Source of the DNA: Methanobacteriota archaeon
GTDB taxonomy: Archaea > Thermoplasmatota > Poseidoniia > Poseidoniales > Poseidoniaceae
Length of the DNA: 5,632 nucleotides
Assembly (NCBI GenBank): GCA_002723635.1
Contig: PBMM01000047.1
Location: forward strand, 7,197 to 12,828
Direction of reading: 5' to 3'
Shown: one piece after another, positions 5,366-5,632 of the stretch
Position numbering within the stretch: position 1 is the stretch's first letter
Layout: every line of letters begins with the position of its first letter
Notes under the pieces: generated by a model
Seen by the model: only the letters and a program-made list of their open reading frames with translations
The model's database searches: none
What the model was told of the DNA's origin: nothing
Position numbers and translations under genes: made by a program

Positions 5366-5393
5366 TACACGAGGAGGATATCCGATGAGTGTG
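5366..5393 (+). promoter_or_regulatory. Candidate kink-turn over the L7Ae ribosome binding site and start codon
   Basis: The RNA can fold as a kink-turn. The non-bulged strand is ACAC-GA-GGA (5367-5375) and the bulged strand is UCC-GAU-GA-GUGU (5381-5392). The non-canonical stem pairs ACAC with GUGU (four Watson-Crick pairs, plus a possible U5366-G5393). Tandem sheared pairs use GA 5371-5372 and GA 5387-5388. The three-base bulge is GAU with U in the last position, as in box C/D kink-turns. The C-stem pairs GGA with UCC over the loop GGAUA. The Shine-Dalgarno GGAGG (5373-5377) lies in the C-stem and loop, and the AUG (5385-5387) lies in the bulge and first sheared pair. L7Ae binding would therefore hide both. 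Autoregulation of this type has been reported for L7Ae in Sulfolobus; here it is inferred from sequence. Confidence 0.6.
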
Positions 5394-5632
5394 CATGTGC
5401 GATACGAGACCCCAGAAGACGTCAGCAACAAGATCTACGAATTGGTGCAAGCCTGCAACGGCGGCCGCATCAAGCGCGGATCGAACGAAGTCACCAAAGT
5501 GGCGCTCCGCAAGACTGCGGCGTTCGTCGTGCTCGCTGAGGACGTCAACCCCCCCGAGTTGGTCAACCACATCCCACTCATCTGCGACGACAACAGCATC
5601 CCCTTCGGCTACGTGCCCTCCCAGGAATTCCT
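5385..5632 (+). CDS. rpl7ae: Ribosomal protein L7Ae (3' end outside window)
   Basis: L7Ae is the archaeal kink-turn-binding protein. It is part of the large ribosomal subunit, of box C/D and H/ACA guide RNPs, and of RNase P in several archaea. The first 82 residues are present, of about 120 usual for the family. The RNA-binding signature GGRIKRGSNEVTK (26-38) is intact, followed by FVVLAEDVNPPELVNHIPLICDDNSIPFGYVPS (47-79), all typical of the L7Ae/L30e/S12e/Gadd45 fold. The start ATG has a strong Shine-Dalgarno GGAGG (5373-5377) 7 bases upstream and a TATA box at 5333, so the gene has its own promoter. In many archaea rps28e, rpl24e and ndk follow, and may lie beyond the right edge. The leader folds into a candidate target for the protein itself. 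Confidence 0.97.
   Translation, partial: MSVHVRYETPEDVSNKIYELVQACNGGRIKRGSNEVTKVALRKTAAFVVLAEDVNPPELVNHIPLICDDNSIPFGYVPSQEF

Overview
The window looks like an archaeal chromosome segment, most likely a mesophilic euryarchaeote of the Thermoplasmatota / Marine Group II (Poseidoniales) type. The evidence is deoxyhypusine synthase, archaeal ribosomal protein L7Ae, an archaeal TATA box before L7Ae, a tRNA without an encoded CCA, and a bacterial-type UvrB, which is known from mesophilic archaea as an acquisition from bacteria. The lineage call is an inference from gene content and style, not from a search. Genes are moderately GC-rich and tightly packed. The exception is one AT-rich 380-base gap.

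Layout from left to right: the C-terminal two thirds of uvrB (plus strand, cut by the left edge) is followed after 25 bases by deoxyhypusine synthase. A 228-residue protein of unknown function lies on the minus strand and overlaps the 3' end of that gene by 14 bases. The AT-rich gap (3219-3598) then separates two divergent genes, the unknown protein and a 197-residue protein with two PRC-barrel-like halves. It holds four CAATTG-centred motifs and a perfect 7-base-arm inverted repeat. Next come tRNA-Ile(GAU), ribose-phosphate pyrophosphokinase (PRPP synthase), and the start of ribosomal protein L7Ae, cut by the right edge. Shadow frames apart, the window is almost fully accounted for.

Functionally these are mostly housekeeping genes: nucleotide excision repair, hypusination of aIF5A, Ile decoding, PRPP supply and the ribosome/box C/D RNP protein L7Ae. 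Two things stand out. First, the L7Ae leader and first codons can fold into what reads as a well-formed kink-turn, the RNA motif that L7Ae binds. It encloses both the Shine-Dalgarno sequence and the AUG and so suggests translational autoregulation. Second, a small family of CAATTG motifs occurs in mirrored positions before the two divergent genes and again as a pair inside the uvrB linker, where codon choice turns abruptly AT-rich. I found no mobile element, CRISPR array or defence system.
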